Origin: Paenibacillaceae bacterium
Lineage (GTDB): Bacteria > Bacillota > Bacilli > Paenibacillales > CANHGK01
NCBI GenBank assembly: GCA_947460235.1
Contig: CANHGK010000012.1
Location: forward strand, 21,555 to 85,554
Length of the DNA stretch: 64,000 nt
Direction of reading: 5' to 3'
Position numbers and translations under genes: made by a program
Shown here: one piece after another, positions 1 through 9,738 of the stretch
Position numbering within the stretch: the stretch's first letter is position 1
How the letters are laid out: the number at the start of each line of letters is the position of its first letter
The notes under the pieces: generated by a model
Database searches by the model: none
What the model saw: only the letters and a program-made list of their open reading frames with translations
What the model was told of the DNA's origin: nothing

Positions 1-72
1 TCTTTTCCTCATCCTTGGCATGGTCAGCAAGTTGATGTTCGCATTGATCCACCCGATTGGTTCAAAATTTAA
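1..72 (+). CDS. C-terminal end of an unidentified protein (partial)
   Basis: Frame 1 is open from the first base to a TAA at 70-72 and encodes 23 residues ending DPPDWFKI. It is followed directly by a strong hairpin and T-run, which supports it as the true end of a plus-strand gene that starts outside the window. The tail is too short to assign to a family. Confidence 0.5.
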   Translation, partial: SFPHPWHGQQVDVRIDPPDWFKI

Positions 73-74
73 AT

Positions 75-130
75 AAAAAATGGTTCCGAACTGGTTAATG
101 AACTGTGACCTGAATCGGAACCTTTTTTTT
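75..130. terminator. Bidirectional intrinsic terminator
   Basis: An 8-bp perfect stem (GGTTCCGA at 82-89 with TCGGAACC at 115-122) is followed by eight T on the plus strand (123-130). It is preceded by six A (75-80), which gives a U-run on the minus strand. It therefore suits both the plus-strand gene ending at 72 and the minus-strand amylase ending at 129. Confidence 0.8.
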
Positions 131-1718
131 ATTGTTTTAAAACAACAGTACTGTAAGGTCGAAGTGAGATTAACGTTCCACTCCATTTGTTTAGCGAGTC
201 TGTGCTAATTAAAAGTTTAGAAAAGTGATCGTTGATTGTGACTGATTGGGTATTAGCGGATAAATTAATGAGTACTAGTAAGCGATCCTTTTTGGTAAAG
301 CGTGTATATGCCTGAATGGATCGATTTGATACTTTATAATCTTCAAGCGCTCCGTTTTGTAGCAATGGTTCACGAAGGCGTAAATGGATTAAATTTCGAT
401 ACAATGAAAGAAGTGATGTCGGATCATTCTTTTGTGCTTCGACGGACGGTGGGTTATTCGTATTAACGTTGGATGATTCCCAACGCGTTTTCCATTTGCC
501 GTCTGCACCGTTTTTGTACCATAAAAACGGTTCGCGGATCAATTCGTCTGGTTTATGGCCAAACATACCAATTTCATCACCATAGTAAATATAAGGTGTT
601 CCTGGCAGCGTCAATAACATCGCAATTGCTGTTTTTGATGGATTAATGCCACGACGTAATTGACTCATCGGACGATCCATATCATGGTTTCCGATAAATG
701 TTCCATCGGATACGGGTCCTTTGGCATCGCGTAAATAAGAAGAATAGATCGGATTTAGATACTGCCCGAGCGCTTCAGATGTTTCTGAATTAGAAATTCC
801 AATTATTTTTTTTTGTAGATCAAAATTGAAAGAAGCGTTAAATGTTTTATTCAGATGCGGTGAAATCACATGAGGTGAGTCCCAAATTTCCGAAATTAAA
901 TATACATTCTTATTTATTTGACTTAATCCTTTGCGGAATTCTTGCCACCATGCCACATTTTTTGCAATGACTGCTTTTTTGCCGTGATCTGAAGCAAAAT
1001 TTTCGTAGACATGTTTTGCGGCATCAAGCCGAAATCCATCGACACCGATTCGAAGCCAATACTTGCCGATATTTACAAATTCGTTACGCACTTGTTTGTT
1101 ATCGAAGTTAAAGTCCGGCATTTTATTCCAAAAAATTGCCAAGTAATGGTTTCCATTCGATTCGTAAAATACATTCTGTGAGAATGCGCCCTCCGTTTGT
1201 GTGTCAAGGCCTTGATCTTCGGCCCATACATACCAGTTATGATAGTTACTAGTAGCGTCTTTTGCTTGATTGAACCATGTATGTTCGTCACTCGAGTGGT
1301 TTATCGCAATGTCTAAGATGACTTTTATGCCGCGCTTATGAGCGGCTTTCACTAATTTTTTCAAATCATCAATTGTACCGTAGTTCGGATTGATCGCATA
1401 ATAATCGGTCGTGTCATACCCGTGATAAGAGGGTGATTTGAAAATCGGCATCAACCAAATCCCTGTTACTCCGAGATCCGTATTTGTTTTTGGATTGCCA
1501 TCATTTAAGTAATCAAGTTTTTCGGTGATTCCTTTTAAGTCACCAATACCATCACCATTTGAATCTGCAAATGAGCGGACAAAAATTTCATAAAAGACGC
1601 CCTCGCCTTTGATCGTCGGTGTTTGAACGACTAATGGCGTTGATGCATGGCTAGCCTGCAGGATCGGGATAGATGCAATTAAAAAAAACATGAATGTAGT
1701 TAGCAGTTTAAACTTCAT
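129..1718 (-). CDS. Secreted GH13 alpha-amylase family glycosidase
   Basis: This is a retaining alpha-glucan hydrolase of glycoside hydrolase family 13, exported from the cell and likely acting on starch or maltodextrins. Counting from ATG at 1718 (529 aa), residues 1-26 form a signal peptide (MKFKLL, hydrophobic core, then a QASHAS cleavage region). A calcium-site-like DSNGDGIGD lies near residue 52. The four GH13 regions are present: DIAINH (about 136), GFRLDAAKH with nucleophile Asp231, SEIWD with acid/base Glu277, and GNHD with Asp346. A TTG lies four codons upstream, but GAGGTG sits properly for the ATG. Exact specificity (amylase, neopullulanase or oligo-glucosidase) cannot be read from sequence. 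The gene points away from its neighbours and separates spoVID from whatever lies upstream. Confidence 0.9.
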   Translation of the reverse strand: MKFKLLTTFMFFLIASIPILQASHASTPLVVQTPTIKGEGVFYEIFVRSFADSNGDGIGDLKGITEKLDYLNDGNPKTNTDLGVTGIWLMPIFKSPSYHGYDTTDYYAINPNYGTIDDLKKLVKAAHKRGIKVILDIAINHSSDEHTWFNQAKDATSNYHNWYVWAEDQGLDTQTEGAFSQNVFYESNGNHYLAIFWNKMPDFNFDNKQVRNEFVNIGKYWLRIGVDGFRLDAAKHVYENFASDHGKKAVIAKNVAWWQEFRKGLSQINKNVYLISEIWDSPHVISPHLNKTFNASFNFDLQKKIIGISNSETSEALGQYLNPIYSSYLRDAKGPVSDGTFIGNHDMDRPMSQLRRGINPSKTAIAMLLTLPGTPYIYYGDEIGMFGHKPDELIREPFLWYKNGADGKWKTRWESSNVNTNNPPSVEAQKNDPTSLLSLYRNLIHLRLREPLLQNGALEDYKVSNRSIQAYTRFTKKDRLLVLINLSANTQSVTINDHFSKLLISTDSLNKWSGTLISLRPYSTVVLKQ

Positions 1719-1800
1719 ACGACACCTCAATGAGTTAGCTTTTATTTGATTAATCTTGTTAGATCTTACGGTTCATTGTGATGAAAAACAATCAGAACAT

Positions 1801-1829
1801 GTATATTTTTCGAATGTGTTTCATACGGT
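1801..1829 (+). promoter_or_regulatory. Putative sigma-E promoter of spoVID
   Basis: GTATATT (1801-1807) is followed after 14 nt by CATACGGT (1822-1829). This fits the mother-cell sigma-E pattern ATA, 16 nt, CATAnnnT. It lies 33 nt before the SpoVID start, and spoVID is a sigma-E regulon gene in B. subtilis. The assignment is by motif only. Confidence 0.55.
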
Positions 1830-1861
1830 GGTGAAAAGGTCAATGAGAGAGGTGTTGTACA

Positions 1862-2638
1862 ATGGAATTTCCGTTGATTGAAATGATCCAGTTGACGCAA
1901 TCACAACCTGAAGTGCAGGAATGGGCATGGATCGAAATGATTCCGCAATTGCAACAAGAAACAAAAGAACATGGAATTCATTTGCGCGGTCATTTGAAAT
2001 TTCTCGGAGAATATCAGTCTTCTTCATCAATTATTAATGAATCGTGGACGTATCAAATGCCAATTGAAATCACATTACCTGTAGACCGAGTAGAACCTTC
2101 AAATGAACTGAATATTTCAGTTACTGATTTAGCAATGGAAAAAATCAATGGACATTCATGGCGTATGGTTGGGAAGTTATTTTTAAATGGAATGATTGAA
2201 GAAAAAAAGGTCGACGCCGCGGGGACATTAGAAGCGCAAGAAGTAGTAGCAAGTGAAGTAGTAGCAAGTGAAGTAGTAGCAAGTGAAGTAGTAGCAAGTG
2301 AAGTCCAAGTGAGCGCAGAAAAACAAGTGATCATTCATGAGGATCTCATTGTCACTGAAGTAACGCCCGTAATCTTCGAGGAGAAAGCAGTTGTAATTGC
2401 AGAAAAAGAAGTCACAATCGAGCAACCATCGCAACGAGCTACCCATTGGAGTAATTGGCTTACGAAATCAAAACTGAGTAGTGAATCAACGTATACACTG
2501 CGCATGATTATTGTTCGCGAATCAGAAAGTTTAACGGACTGGGCGAAACGATTTGATGTTTCACCGCGCGCTATTTTGCAACATAATCGATTGGAAAATG
2601 ATCAATTACAAGTGGGACAATTCATCTGGATTCCTTGA
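1862..2638 (+). CDS. spoVID: SpoVID-like spore coat morphogenetic protein with C-terminal LysM
   Basis: SpoVID is made in the mother cell and anchors coat encasement around the forespore. The first 110 or so residues resemble the SpoVID N-terminal domain. Residues about 118-205 are acidic, Val/Glu-rich low-complexity sequence including four perfect EVVAS units. The last 48 residues form a LysM module (YTLRMIIVRESESL to VGQFIWIP). At 258 aa it is less than half the length of B. subtilis SpoVID (about 575 aa), the loss being in the acidic middle. GAGAGGTG lies 7 nt before the ATG. Its place directly upstream of valS matches the Bacillus order and supports the call. Confidence 0.75.
   Translation: MEFPLIEMIQLTQSQPEVQEWAWIEMIPQLQQETKEHGIHLRGHLKFLGEYQSSSSIINESWTYQMPIEITLPVDRVEPSNELNISVTDLAMEKINGHSWRMVGKLFLNGMIEEKKVDAAGTLEAQEVVASEVVASEVVASEVVASEVQVSAEKQVIIHEDLIVTEVTPVIFEEKAVVIAEKEVTIEQPSQRATHWSNWLTKSKLSSESTYTLRMIIVRESESLTDWAKRFDVSPRAILQHNRLENDQLQVGQFIWIP
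2240..2299 (+). repeat. Four perfect 15-bp tandem repeats in spoVID
   Basis: The unit GAAGTAGTAGCAAGT occurs four times without a mismatch and encodes EVVAS each time. Being a multiple of three, copy-number change would lengthen or shorten the acidic linker without a frameshift. Confidence 0.95.
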
Positions 2639-2688
2639 CTGAATAGGTTTTGTTGTTTAAGATGAAAACGAATGAATTAATCATTTCA

Positions 2689-2721
2689 GTCCCTTTGCCG
2701 CATCCGTTCGGGCATGGGGAC
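2689..2721 (+). terminator. Hairpin between spoVID and valS, possible weak terminator
   Basis: GTCCC (2689-2693) pairs with GGGAC (2717-2721), with an inner TGCC/GGCA stem. TTTTCATCTTTG follows. It lies in the 110-nt gap before the strong valS ribosome site. The poor U-run makes termination uncertain. Confidence 0.35.
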
Positions 2722-2748
2722 TTTTCATCTTTGTTAGGAGGTCAACTG

Positions 2749-5421
2749 ATGTCTGCCACTCATGAAACACCTGTATCGTCCATGCCGAGCACATACGACC
2801 CGAAATCCGCGGAAGCCAAATGGTATCCGTATTGGATGGAAGGTGGATTTTTTAAAGCTGGTCAGCGCCCAGATGCCAAACCATATACGATCGTAATCCC
2901 GCCGCCCAATGTGACAGGCATGTTGCATATCGGTCATGCGCTTGATTTTACATTGCAAGATATTCTCGTCCGGTTGAAACGGATGCAAGGCTTTGATGTG
3001 CTTTGGTTGCCAGGGACGGACCACGCGGGAATCGCGACGCAAACCAAAGTTGAGCAGAAATTGCGTGAGACTGGGGTAACACGTTACGATTTAGGCCGTG
3101 AGAAATTTTTGGAACAAGTATGGATCTGGAAAGATCAATATGCGAATACGATTCGTGCGCAGTGGGCAAAAATGGGTTTCTCACTCGACTACTCACGGGA
3201 GCGTTTCACGTTAGATGAAGGATTGTCCAAAGCCGTTCGGGAAGTTTTTGTTCGTTTATATGAACAAGGACTTATTTACCGAGGCGAACGGATTATTAAC
3301 TGGGATCCGGCAACGCGCACGGCGCTTTCGGATATTGAAGTTGAATATAAAGAAGTTCAAGGGAATTTGTATCATTTACGTTATCCGCTGTCCAATGGGC
3401 AGGGGCATTTGGTCGTTGCCACGACTCGGCCTGAAACGATGCTAGGTGATACTGCGGTTGCAGTCAATCCTAAAGATGAGCGGTATGCCCATTTGATTGG
3501 TCAAACGGTTACATTACCGCTTGTTAATCGTCAAATTCCAATCATTGCGGATGATTATGTAGAAAAAGAATTTGGTAGTGGTGCTGTGAAAATTACGCCG
3601 GCGCATGATCCGAATGACTTTGAAGTTGGTCGCCGTCATGAATTGCCAATTATATTGGTGATGGACGAAACTGGTGTGATGAATGCGAATGCAGGCGCAT
3701 ACGAAGGTCTTGACCGTTTTGTATGCCGCAAGACGTTAATTGCTGATCTTGAGGCGCAGGGATTGCTTGAAAAAATTGAAACACATGTGCATCAAGTCGG
3801 GCATAGTGAGCGCAGCGGTGCAGTCATTGAGCCTTACTTATCGACGCAATGGTTTGTTTCAATGAAACCGCTCGCAGAACAAGCCATCGAAACACAAAAT
3901 TCTGAAGCGGGCGGCGTCAACTTTGTGCCTGATCGTTTTGAGAAAATTTATTTGCGCTGGATCGAAAATGTACGCGACTGGTGTATTTCTCGACAATTAT
4001 GGTGGGGACATCGAATTCCAGCTTGGCATTGTGCGGATTGTGGTCAAATTACCGTTGCACGAGAAGATGCACACACTTGTAAACATTGCGGTTCTTCCAA
4101 TGTTGAGCAAGACAATGACGTACTTGATACATGGTTTAGTTCAGCGCTCTGGCCGTTCTCAACACTTGGCTGGCCGGATCAAACAGAAGATATGAAACGT
4201 TTTTATCCGACGGATTGTTTAGTTACCGGTTACGATATTATTTATTTCTGGGTTGCACGGATGATTTTCTCTGCGCTCCAATTTACCGATCAAATTCCAT
4301 TCAAAGATGTATTAATTCACGGTCTTGTGCGCGATGCGGAAGGACGCAAAATGTCCAAATCCCTCGGTAACGGGGTTGATCCGCTTGAAGTGATCGAGCA
4401 ATTTGGTGCGGATGCACTGCGTTTTATGATTGCAACAGGTAGTACGCCAGGTCAAGATTTACGTTTCCGAATGGAAAAAGTAGAACAGGCAAGAAACTTT
4501 GCAAATAAAATTTGGAACGCGTCGCGTTTTGTACTCATGAATGTTCAAGGTCTCACACGTACGGATGTGCATTTGAATCGTTCGCTCAGCGCTGCAGATC
4601 AATGGATTTTAAGCCGATTGAAAGCAGCAGTTCAAGAAGTGACACGCCTGATGGATACGTATGATTTCGGTGAAGTTGGCCGCGTGCTCTATAATTTTAT
4701 TTGGGACGATTTTTGCGATTGGTATATTGAACTTGCAAAATTACCTTTGTATGGTCAGGACGTAGAATCGAAAGCAACAACACAAGCGGTCTTACTCTAC
4801 ACGTTAGAAGCAATTTTGCAAATGATTCATCCTTTTATGCCGTTCTTGACCGAAGAAATTTGGCAACATATGCCGCATGAAGGTGACACAATCGGATTGT
4901 CTCCATGGCCTTGCGTTGATGTTGCGATTGACAATGCTGCAGTTCAAGAAATGGAATTGATTATGCAGTTGATCAAATCTGCACGTAATGTTCGTGCAGA
5001 GGTGAATGTTCCAATGGGGCGTAAAGTAACAATGATCGTTCGTGCCAACGATGATGCGATATTGGCATCTCTTGAACGACAACGTGCGCTTGTGGAACGC
5101 TTCTGTAATACGGAATCATGTGTTATGAGTGCGAATGTGTTATCACCTGAGCAGGCAATGTCAGCGGTTATTTCAGGTGCAACATTATTCTTCCCGCTTG
5201 CCGGGTTGATTGATGTGGCGCAAGAAGTTGCACGTTTGAACAAAGAATTGCAAACCTTGACCTTTGAAGTTGAACGAATCGATAAAAAATTATCCAACGA
5301 AGGCTTTGTGGCGAAAGCACCGGTGACTGTGATTGAAGAAGAAAAAACGAAACGCGCGGATTACGCACAAAAACGCACACACGTCCTTGAACGTTTAGAA
5401 GAAATGAAAAAGTTAACGTAA
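2749..5421 (+). CDS. valS: Valyl-tRNA synthetase
   Basis: This class Ia synthetase charges tRNA-Val in the cytoplasm. Counting from ATG 2749 (890 aa), the HIGH motif is at residues 60-63 and KMSKS at 534-538. A zinc-ribbon-like pair of CxxC motifs lies at 428/431 and 444/447. The editing domain sits between, and the last 70 or so residues are a Lys/Glu-rich coiled-coil arm as in bacterial ValRS. The frame is open 33 codons further upstream, but TTAGGAGGTC stands 6-7 nt before ATG 2749 and MSATHE begins the conserved part, so I chose that start. The upstream gap is too short for a T-box leader and lacks its conserved sequence. Confidence 0.97.
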   Translation: MSATHETPVSSMPSTYDPKSAEAKWYPYWMEGGFFKAGQRPDAKPYTIVIPPPNVTGMLHIGHALDFTLQDILVRLKRMQGFDVLWLPGTDHAGIATQTKVEQKLRETGVTRYDLGREKFLEQVWIWKDQYANTIRAQWAKMGFSLDYSRERFTLDEGLSKAVREVFVRLYEQGLIYRGERIINWDPATRTALSDIEVEYKEVQGNLYHLRYPLSNGQGHLVVATTRPETMLGDTAVAVNPKDERYAHLIGQTVTLPLVNRQIPIIADDYVEKEFGSGAVKITPAHDPNDFEVGRRHELPIILVMDETGVMNANAGAYEGLDRFVCRKTLIADLEAQGLLEKIETHVHQVGHSERSGAVIEPYLSTQWFVSMKPLAEQAIETQNSEAGGVNFVPDRFEKIYLRWIENVRDWCISRQLWWGHRIPAWHCADCGQITVAREDAHTCKHCGSSNVEQDNDVLDTWFSSALWPFSTLGWPDQTEDMKRFYPTDCLVTGYDIIYFWVARMIFSALQFTDQIPFKDVLIHGLVRDAEGRKMSKSLGNGVDPLEVIEQFGADALRFMIATGSTPGQDLRFRMEKVEQARNFANKIWNASRFVLMNVQGLTRTDVHLNRSLSAADQWILSRLKAAVQEVTRLMDTYDFGEVGRVLYNFIWDDFCDWYIELAKLPLYGQDVESKATTQAVLLYTLEAILQMIHPFMPFLTEEIWQHMPHEGDTIGLSPWPCVDVAIDNAAVQEMELIMQLIKSARNVRAEVNVPMGRKVTMIVRANDDAILASLERQRALVERFCNTESCVMSANVLSPEQAMSAVISGATLFFPLAGLIDVAQEVARLNKELQTLTFEVERIDKKLSNEGFVAKAPVTVIEEEKTKRADYAQKRTHVLERLEEMKKLT

Positions 5422-5454
5422 AGAATGTAATGTTGATGGGAAGGAAGATGATGG

Positions 5455-6831
5455 ATGGGTTTCAGTGTTGCATTTACACACGTGAATGATGCGATTGCAT
5501 GGTTGGAATCTCAAGTGAGTCATGGGATTAAACCAGGTTTAAAGCGCATGGAATGGATGATGGAAGAACTTGGTCACCCGCATCGCAACTTGAAATGGAT
5601 ACATGTTGCAGGTACGAACGGTAAAGGTTCGACATGTGCATTTATTGAATCCGTTCTGCGTCGTGGAGGGTTTGATACCGGGATGTTTACGTCGCCATAC
5701 ATCACTTCTTTTCAACAACGGATTTCATATAATGGTGAACCGATTGCTGATGTCGATTTGCTTCGATTAATTAATCAGGTATATGCCTTGTCAGATCAAT
5801 TAAATCAAACCGACCTTGGTGCGCCAACGATGTTTGAACTCGTGACGGTGGTTTCAATTTTGTATTTTGCGACGATAGCTTATCCTGATTACGTTGTCTG
5901 GGAGACTGGACTTGGCGGTAGACTGGATTCGACAAACATCGTCGTTCCAGTAATTTCTGTCATTACGTCAATCGCAATGGATCATACGGAGTTTCTTGGT
6001 GATACGATTGAAGCGATTGCTGCAGAAAAAGCGGGAATTATTAAAGCAGGCGTTCCAGTTGTAACAGGTGTTCAGGACTCAGAAGCGCTAAACGTTATCC
6101 GCCGCATCGCAAAAGAAAAAAATGCAACTTTGTATGAAGCAGGGAAACATTTTCAGACGATTGAGATTGCTTCAGGTGGCCCAGCGCACGGTGATACGTT
6201 CCAATTTGAAGGTATTTTTAGCACCTATACACCTGTCGTGAGTGGATTGATTGGCTCATACCAAAAAATAAATGCTTCAATCGCATTGATGACTATTGAT
6301 GTCCTTCGTCAGTATCTCGCGCTTGTGGTCGATTCTGAGGAAGTGATCAAGGCAATTACTGATGTGCAGTGGCCTGGACGTATGGAATGGATTAACAAAG
6401 AGCAGACGTTGCTTGTCGATGGGGCGCACAATCCGCAAGGTGCACAGGCACTTGCGCAGACACTGTTTCAATGGCCAGAGGATCGAAAACCTTTTATATT
6501 TTTGATCGCTGTGATGGGCACAAAAGATGTGCGAGGTATTTTACCATCATGGTTGCCGCTTGCATCAGAAATGATCGTGACGACATTACCCGTTCGCGGC
6601 GGCATGAACGCAGAACTTTTAAACGATGCAATGATAAAAGAACGTGAACGAATGGGATTTGATGGTCAAGTCAGTGTTCGCATGATCGCTGATTGGAAAG
6701 AAGCGATTTCACAGTGGAAACTTGCAGTAGCTGATTCCGGTGGAACAGGGATCGCTTGTGGATCGTTATATTGGATTGCTGATGTGCGCAGATGGGTAAA
6801 AGATGGTTTGGAATCCTCCAAAGGTTGGTGA
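5455..6831 (+). CDS. folC: Folylpolyglutamate synthase / dihydrofolate synthase
   Basis: FolC is a Mur-ligase-fold ATP-dependent enzyme that adds glutamate to folates and, in many bacteria, also makes dihydrofolate. The ATP loop GTNGKGST lies near residue 53 of 458. The family's MFTSPY segment follows, and the ligase signature DGAHNPQGA lies in the C-terminal half. AAGGAAG precedes the ATG by 7 nt. It sits 33 nt after valS, as in Bacillus, and its stop lies 4 nt before the murC start, so the two are almost certainly co-transcribed. Confidence 0.95.
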   Translation: MGFSVAFTHVNDAIAWLESQVSHGIKPGLKRMEWMMEELGHPHRNLKWIHVAGTNGKGSTCAFIESVLRRGGFDTGMFTSPYITSFQQRISYNGEPIADVDLLRLINQVYALSDQLNQTDLGAPTMFELVTVVSILYFATIAYPDYVVWETGLGGRLDSTNIVVPVISVITSIAMDHTEFLGDTIEAIAAEKAGIIKAGVPVVTGVQDSEALNVIRRIAKEKNATLYEAGKHFQTIEIASGGPAHGDTFQFEGIFSTYTPVVSGLIGSYQKINASIALMTIDVLRQYLALVVDSEEVIKAITDVQWPGRMEWINKEQTLLVDGAHNPQGAQALAQTLFQWPEDRKPFIFLIAVMGTKDVRGILPSWLPLASEMIVTTLPVRGGMNAELLNDAMIKERERMGFDGQVSVRMIADWKEAISQWKLAVADSGGTGIACGSLYWIADVRRWVKDGLESSKGW

Positions 6832-6835
6832 CCGA

Positions 6836-8239
6836 ATGAAAACGATCCATTATATTGGTATTGGTGGCTACGGGATGAGCGCCATTGCTCGTGTAGCATT
6901 AGAGAAAGGGTACCGAGTGACGGGCTCAGATGTTGCCAAGTCCGCACTTGCTGCTCAACTTGAAGTTGCAGGAGCGGAATTACATATTGGGCATGATGCC
7001 CGCTGGGTAGAAGGTGCAGACGAAGTTGTGTATTCGACAGCGATTGCTGATGATCATGTGGAGGTTATGGCTGCTAAACAAGCGGGAATTCCACTAAAAC
7101 ATCGTGCGGAACAACTGGCTGAATGGCTGCATTTGAATAAGGGAATTGCAGTCGCGGGTGCGCATGGCAAAACGACGACATCGTCGATGGTTGCACATGT
7201 GCTTCGGGAAGCTGGTCTGGAGCCTACGTTTATTATCGGCGGAGAAGTAGTTAACGCAGGAACAAATGCGCAGGCGGGAAGCGGACAATTCACGGTGGCG
7301 GAAGCAGACGAGAGCGACGGTTCATTTTTGAATTATCATCCATGGGCTGCGATTGTCACGAATATCGAAGCAGATCATTTAGAACATTACAAAGGCGAAT
7401 ATGCAAATTTATTTAATTCTTATCAACAATTTATAGGTCAAGTTCAAGCAAATGGAATTTCTGTTTTGTGCGCGGATGATTCGGAAGTATGCAAAATCAT
7501 TCCATTTTCCGGTGGAAACCCTATCTTATATGGTTTAAAAGCAGGCGGGGAATCACTTGATTGGACTGCAGATCACATTGAACTTGGCGACCGAAGTGCT
7601 AGCTATCATGTCATCCATCGCGGTGAGTTTTGGGGACAGGTAAAATTAAGGGTTCCAGGCATTCACAATGTATCGAATTCACTTGCTGTGATTGCCGTTG
7701 CTATGGCATGTGGTGCTGCAAAGGATGCAGTAATTGAGGCGCTGGGTACATTTGGCGGTGCGAAACGCCGCTTTCAAGTCATTGGTGAAACTCAAGATTG
7801 GCTCGTTGTGGATGATTATGCACACCACCCGACAGAAATTTCTGCTACACTGAAAGCTGCAAAAGCGACAGGGCGAAGAATTGTCGCGATTTTCCAACCG
7901 CAACGGTATACGCGGACCTATTTTTTGTTCGATCAATTTGCAGAATCATTCCGCGAAGCGGACGTGCTTTTGTTAACGGATATTTTCTCACCAGCTGGGG
8001 AGAAAAAAATTGACGGTGTAAGTTCAGTTGATTTACTCAAACGCATGGATGAGTTACAAGCTGGACCTGTTGTGGCCATTCATACGCCAAATTTGCAAGA
8101 TGTACTTGTTCAGTTAGAGCAGGTTGCAAAACCTGGAGATCTCGTACTTACGATGGGTGCGGGTGATGTATGGAAAGTAGCGAAACAATTTTGGGCGATT
8201 ATCGGTTCGGAAACTACGGTTAAAGGTGGTCAGCTATGA
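6836..8239 (+). CDS. murC: UDP-N-acetylmuramate--L-alanine ligase
   Basis: MurC adds the first residue (L-Ala) of the peptidoglycan stem peptide in the cytoplasm. The 467-aa protein starts with the UDP-sugar-binding HYIGIGGYGMS, has the ATP loop AGAHGKTTT near residue 105, and the signatures EADESDGSF and VDDYAHHPTE. These place it in MurC rather than MurD/E/F. The frame extends 11 codons upstream into folC, but MKTIHYIG matches the family's usual beginning. In B. subtilis murC is elsewhere, so its insertion after folC is a difference in gene order. The stop overlaps the sppA start (ATGA). Confidence 0.95.
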   Translation: MKTIHYIGIGGYGMSAIARVALEKGYRVTGSDVAKSALAAQLEVAGAELHIGHDARWVEGADEVVYSTAIADDHVEVMAAKQAGIPLKHRAEQLAEWLHLNKGIAVAGAHGKTTTSSMVAHVLREAGLEPTFIIGGEVVNAGTNAQAGSGQFTVAEADESDGSFLNYHPWAAIVTNIEADHLEHYKGEYANLFNSYQQFIGQVQANGISVLCADDSEVCKIIPFSGGNPILYGLKAGGESLDWTADHIELGDRSASYHVIHRGEFWGQVKLRVPGIHNVSNSLAVIAVAMACGAAKDAVIEALGTFGGAKRRFQVIGETQDWLVVDDYAHHPTEISATLKAAKATGRRIVAIFQPQRYTRTYFLFDQFAESFREADVLLLTDIFSPAGEKKIDGVSSVDLLKRMDELQAGPVVAIHTPNLQDVLVQLEQVAKPGDLVLTMGAGDVWKVAKQFWAIIGSETTVKGGQL

Positions 8240-9198
8240 GTCGGAGAGCAGTTTCGTTAATCATTATTACAGCGCTCGTAATCGTTTCGATGTTTGTTCC
8301 AAGTGTAAGTGGTACTACGACAAACGAAGAAGAAATGTTCACCGCGAATGCTTGGAAAGAAGTTAAAGTAAGTGGTAACGGGCCGGATAAAGTTGTGCAA
8401 TTACATTTTGAAGGTGAGATTTCTTCAGCAAAAGATCAATTCGGGAATAGTACATATTCTCTTTGGAAATCTGAACTGGAGCAAGCCAAAGCAGATGATC
8501 ATGTAAAAGCGATCGTCATTGCTGTTGACAGTCCTGGCGGGGAAGTAATTCCTTCTGCGGAATTGCACGATCTTATACAGTCCGTTCAATCGTCAGGCAA
8601 AAAAGTTGTCATCAGCATGCAAAACATGGCTGCGTCTGGTGGATATTACTTGTCAGCGCCAGCTGATGTTATTTTCGCAATGCCTGCCACATTAACTGGT
8701 AGCTTAGGTGTCATTTTTAGCGTTCCCAATTACGCCAAAGCAGCCGATTGGATCGGTTATAAAGAAAATGTAATCAAAAGCGGTGAGTTCAAAGATATCG
8801 GTTCTCCGCTGCGTGAAATGACAGATTCCGAACGGGCGATTTTTCAGACGTTGGTTAATGAATGCTATCAAGCATTTGTTGATGTCATAAGCAAAGGCCG
8901 AGGGATCAAACGTGAAGAAGTGTTGAAAATTGCAGATGGACGCGTCTATTCCGGCTTACAGGCACAAAAAATCGGATTAATCGATCAAATCGGAACGTTT
9001 GATGATGCGACAGAGTATGCCGTTAATGAATTTGCGAATGGAACATCTTCCGTTGTTGAATACGTTCAAAATGTTTCATTGGTTGAGCAGTTTTTATCTG
9101 GAATTGGTGTCAAAGTAACACCGCTTCAAACTTGGATAAGTGCAGTATCTTCTTCAATGGATACAAGGCCGCGCATGCTGTATTTGTTCCGTCCGTAG
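8236..9198 (+). CDS. sppA: Signal peptide peptidase SppA (S49 family)
   Basis: SppA is a membrane-anchored serine protease that degrades leftover signal peptides and other membrane fragments. An N-terminal hydrophobic anchor spans residues 6-26. Nucleophile Ser134 lies in MAASGGYY and the general base is Lys186 in KSGEFKDIGSP. The 52-residue spacing equals that of Ser147/Lys199 in B. subtilis SppA. The protein is 320 aa, normal for the Bacillus type. The start codon overlaps the murC stop and is preceded by AAAGGTGG. The gene directly downstream encodes its likely inhibitor. Confidence 0.93.
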   Translation: MSRRAVSLIIITALVIVSMFVPSVSGTTTNEEEMFTANAWKEVKVSGNGPDKVVQLHFEGEISSAKDQFGNSTYSLWKSELEQAKADDHVKAIVIAVDSPGGEVIPSAELHDLIQSVQSSGKKVVISMQNMAASGGYYLSAPADVIFAMPATLTGSLGVIFSVPNYAKAADWIGYKENVIKSGEFKDIGSPLREMTDSERAIFQTLVNECYQAFVDVISKGRGIKREEVLKIADGRVYSGLQAQKIGLIDQIGTFDDATEYAVNEFANGTSSVVEYVQNVSLVEQFLSGIGVKVTPLQTWISAVSSSMDTRPRMLYLFRP

Positions 9199-9219
9199 AT
9201 TCGGCAGGGAGGGTTAGTT

Positions 9220-9735
9220 ATGGATCATCAAACAGCAGATCATATACAAATTCAAGAAGCCTTGGATTTGGAACGACAAGATTTGTTTTTGGAACGGCAA
9301 GAACTACAGCGTGAACGTGAACGACTTGATTTGTTAGTGCGATCTCGATCATCACGACGATATCGTTTACTAGCGTTTCTTGTTGATATCTGGTCAGCAT
9401 GGTTATTAGCCCAGATTATTTGTTGGGTACTTCCAAGCATTTCGTCATTAACGGTAATGATTGCAGTGTATCTATTAGCTGTCGTTGTCCTGACCAAACG
9501 ATTTGGTCAGTCACTCGGGAAAATGGCATTTGAATTAAAAGTTGAGACGATTGATCGCGCTCCATTAGATTGGGGAAACGTAGTCCTTCGCGAAGTACTC
9601 GGTAAATTTGTTAGTGTTGTTACCGTGATTGGATTGTTTGTTCCCTTTTTCAATGTTCGTCAATTGGCTATTCATGATTATATGACGTTAACTGTTGTAA
9701 CATCGATAGAGCAACGCGTCCGAAAGGAAGGATAA
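9220..9735 (+). CDS. sppI: RDD-family membrane protein, SppI-like inhibitor of SppA
   Basis: The protein (171 aa) has a charged coiled-coil-like N-terminus (residues 10-45), then an RDD domain with hydrophobic segments. The RDD signs are RLLAFLVDIW at the first membrane segment, GQSLGKM, and a C-terminal HDYMTLT. In B. subtilis the RDD protein YteJ/SppI is encoded next to sppA and inhibits the protease; the same pairing is seen here 21 nt after sppA. The function is inferred from family and context. Confidence 0.75.
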   Translation: MDHQTADHIQIQEALDLERQDLFLERQELQRERERLDLLVRSRSSRRYRLLAFLVDIWSAWLLAQIICWVLPSISSLTVMIAVYLLAVVVLTKRFGQSLGKMAFELKVETIDRAPLDWGNVVLREVLGKFVSVVTVIGLFVPFFNVRQLAIHDYMTLTVVTSIEQRVRKEG

Positions 9736-9738
9736 CCG

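Noticed and set aside
1..72. Transposase or ABC transporter tail
   Set aside because: Only 23 residues are visible and the match to either family was not specific.
2639..2748. T-box leader before valS
   Set aside because: The gap is only 110 nt and lacks the conserved T-box core; only a modest hairpin is present.
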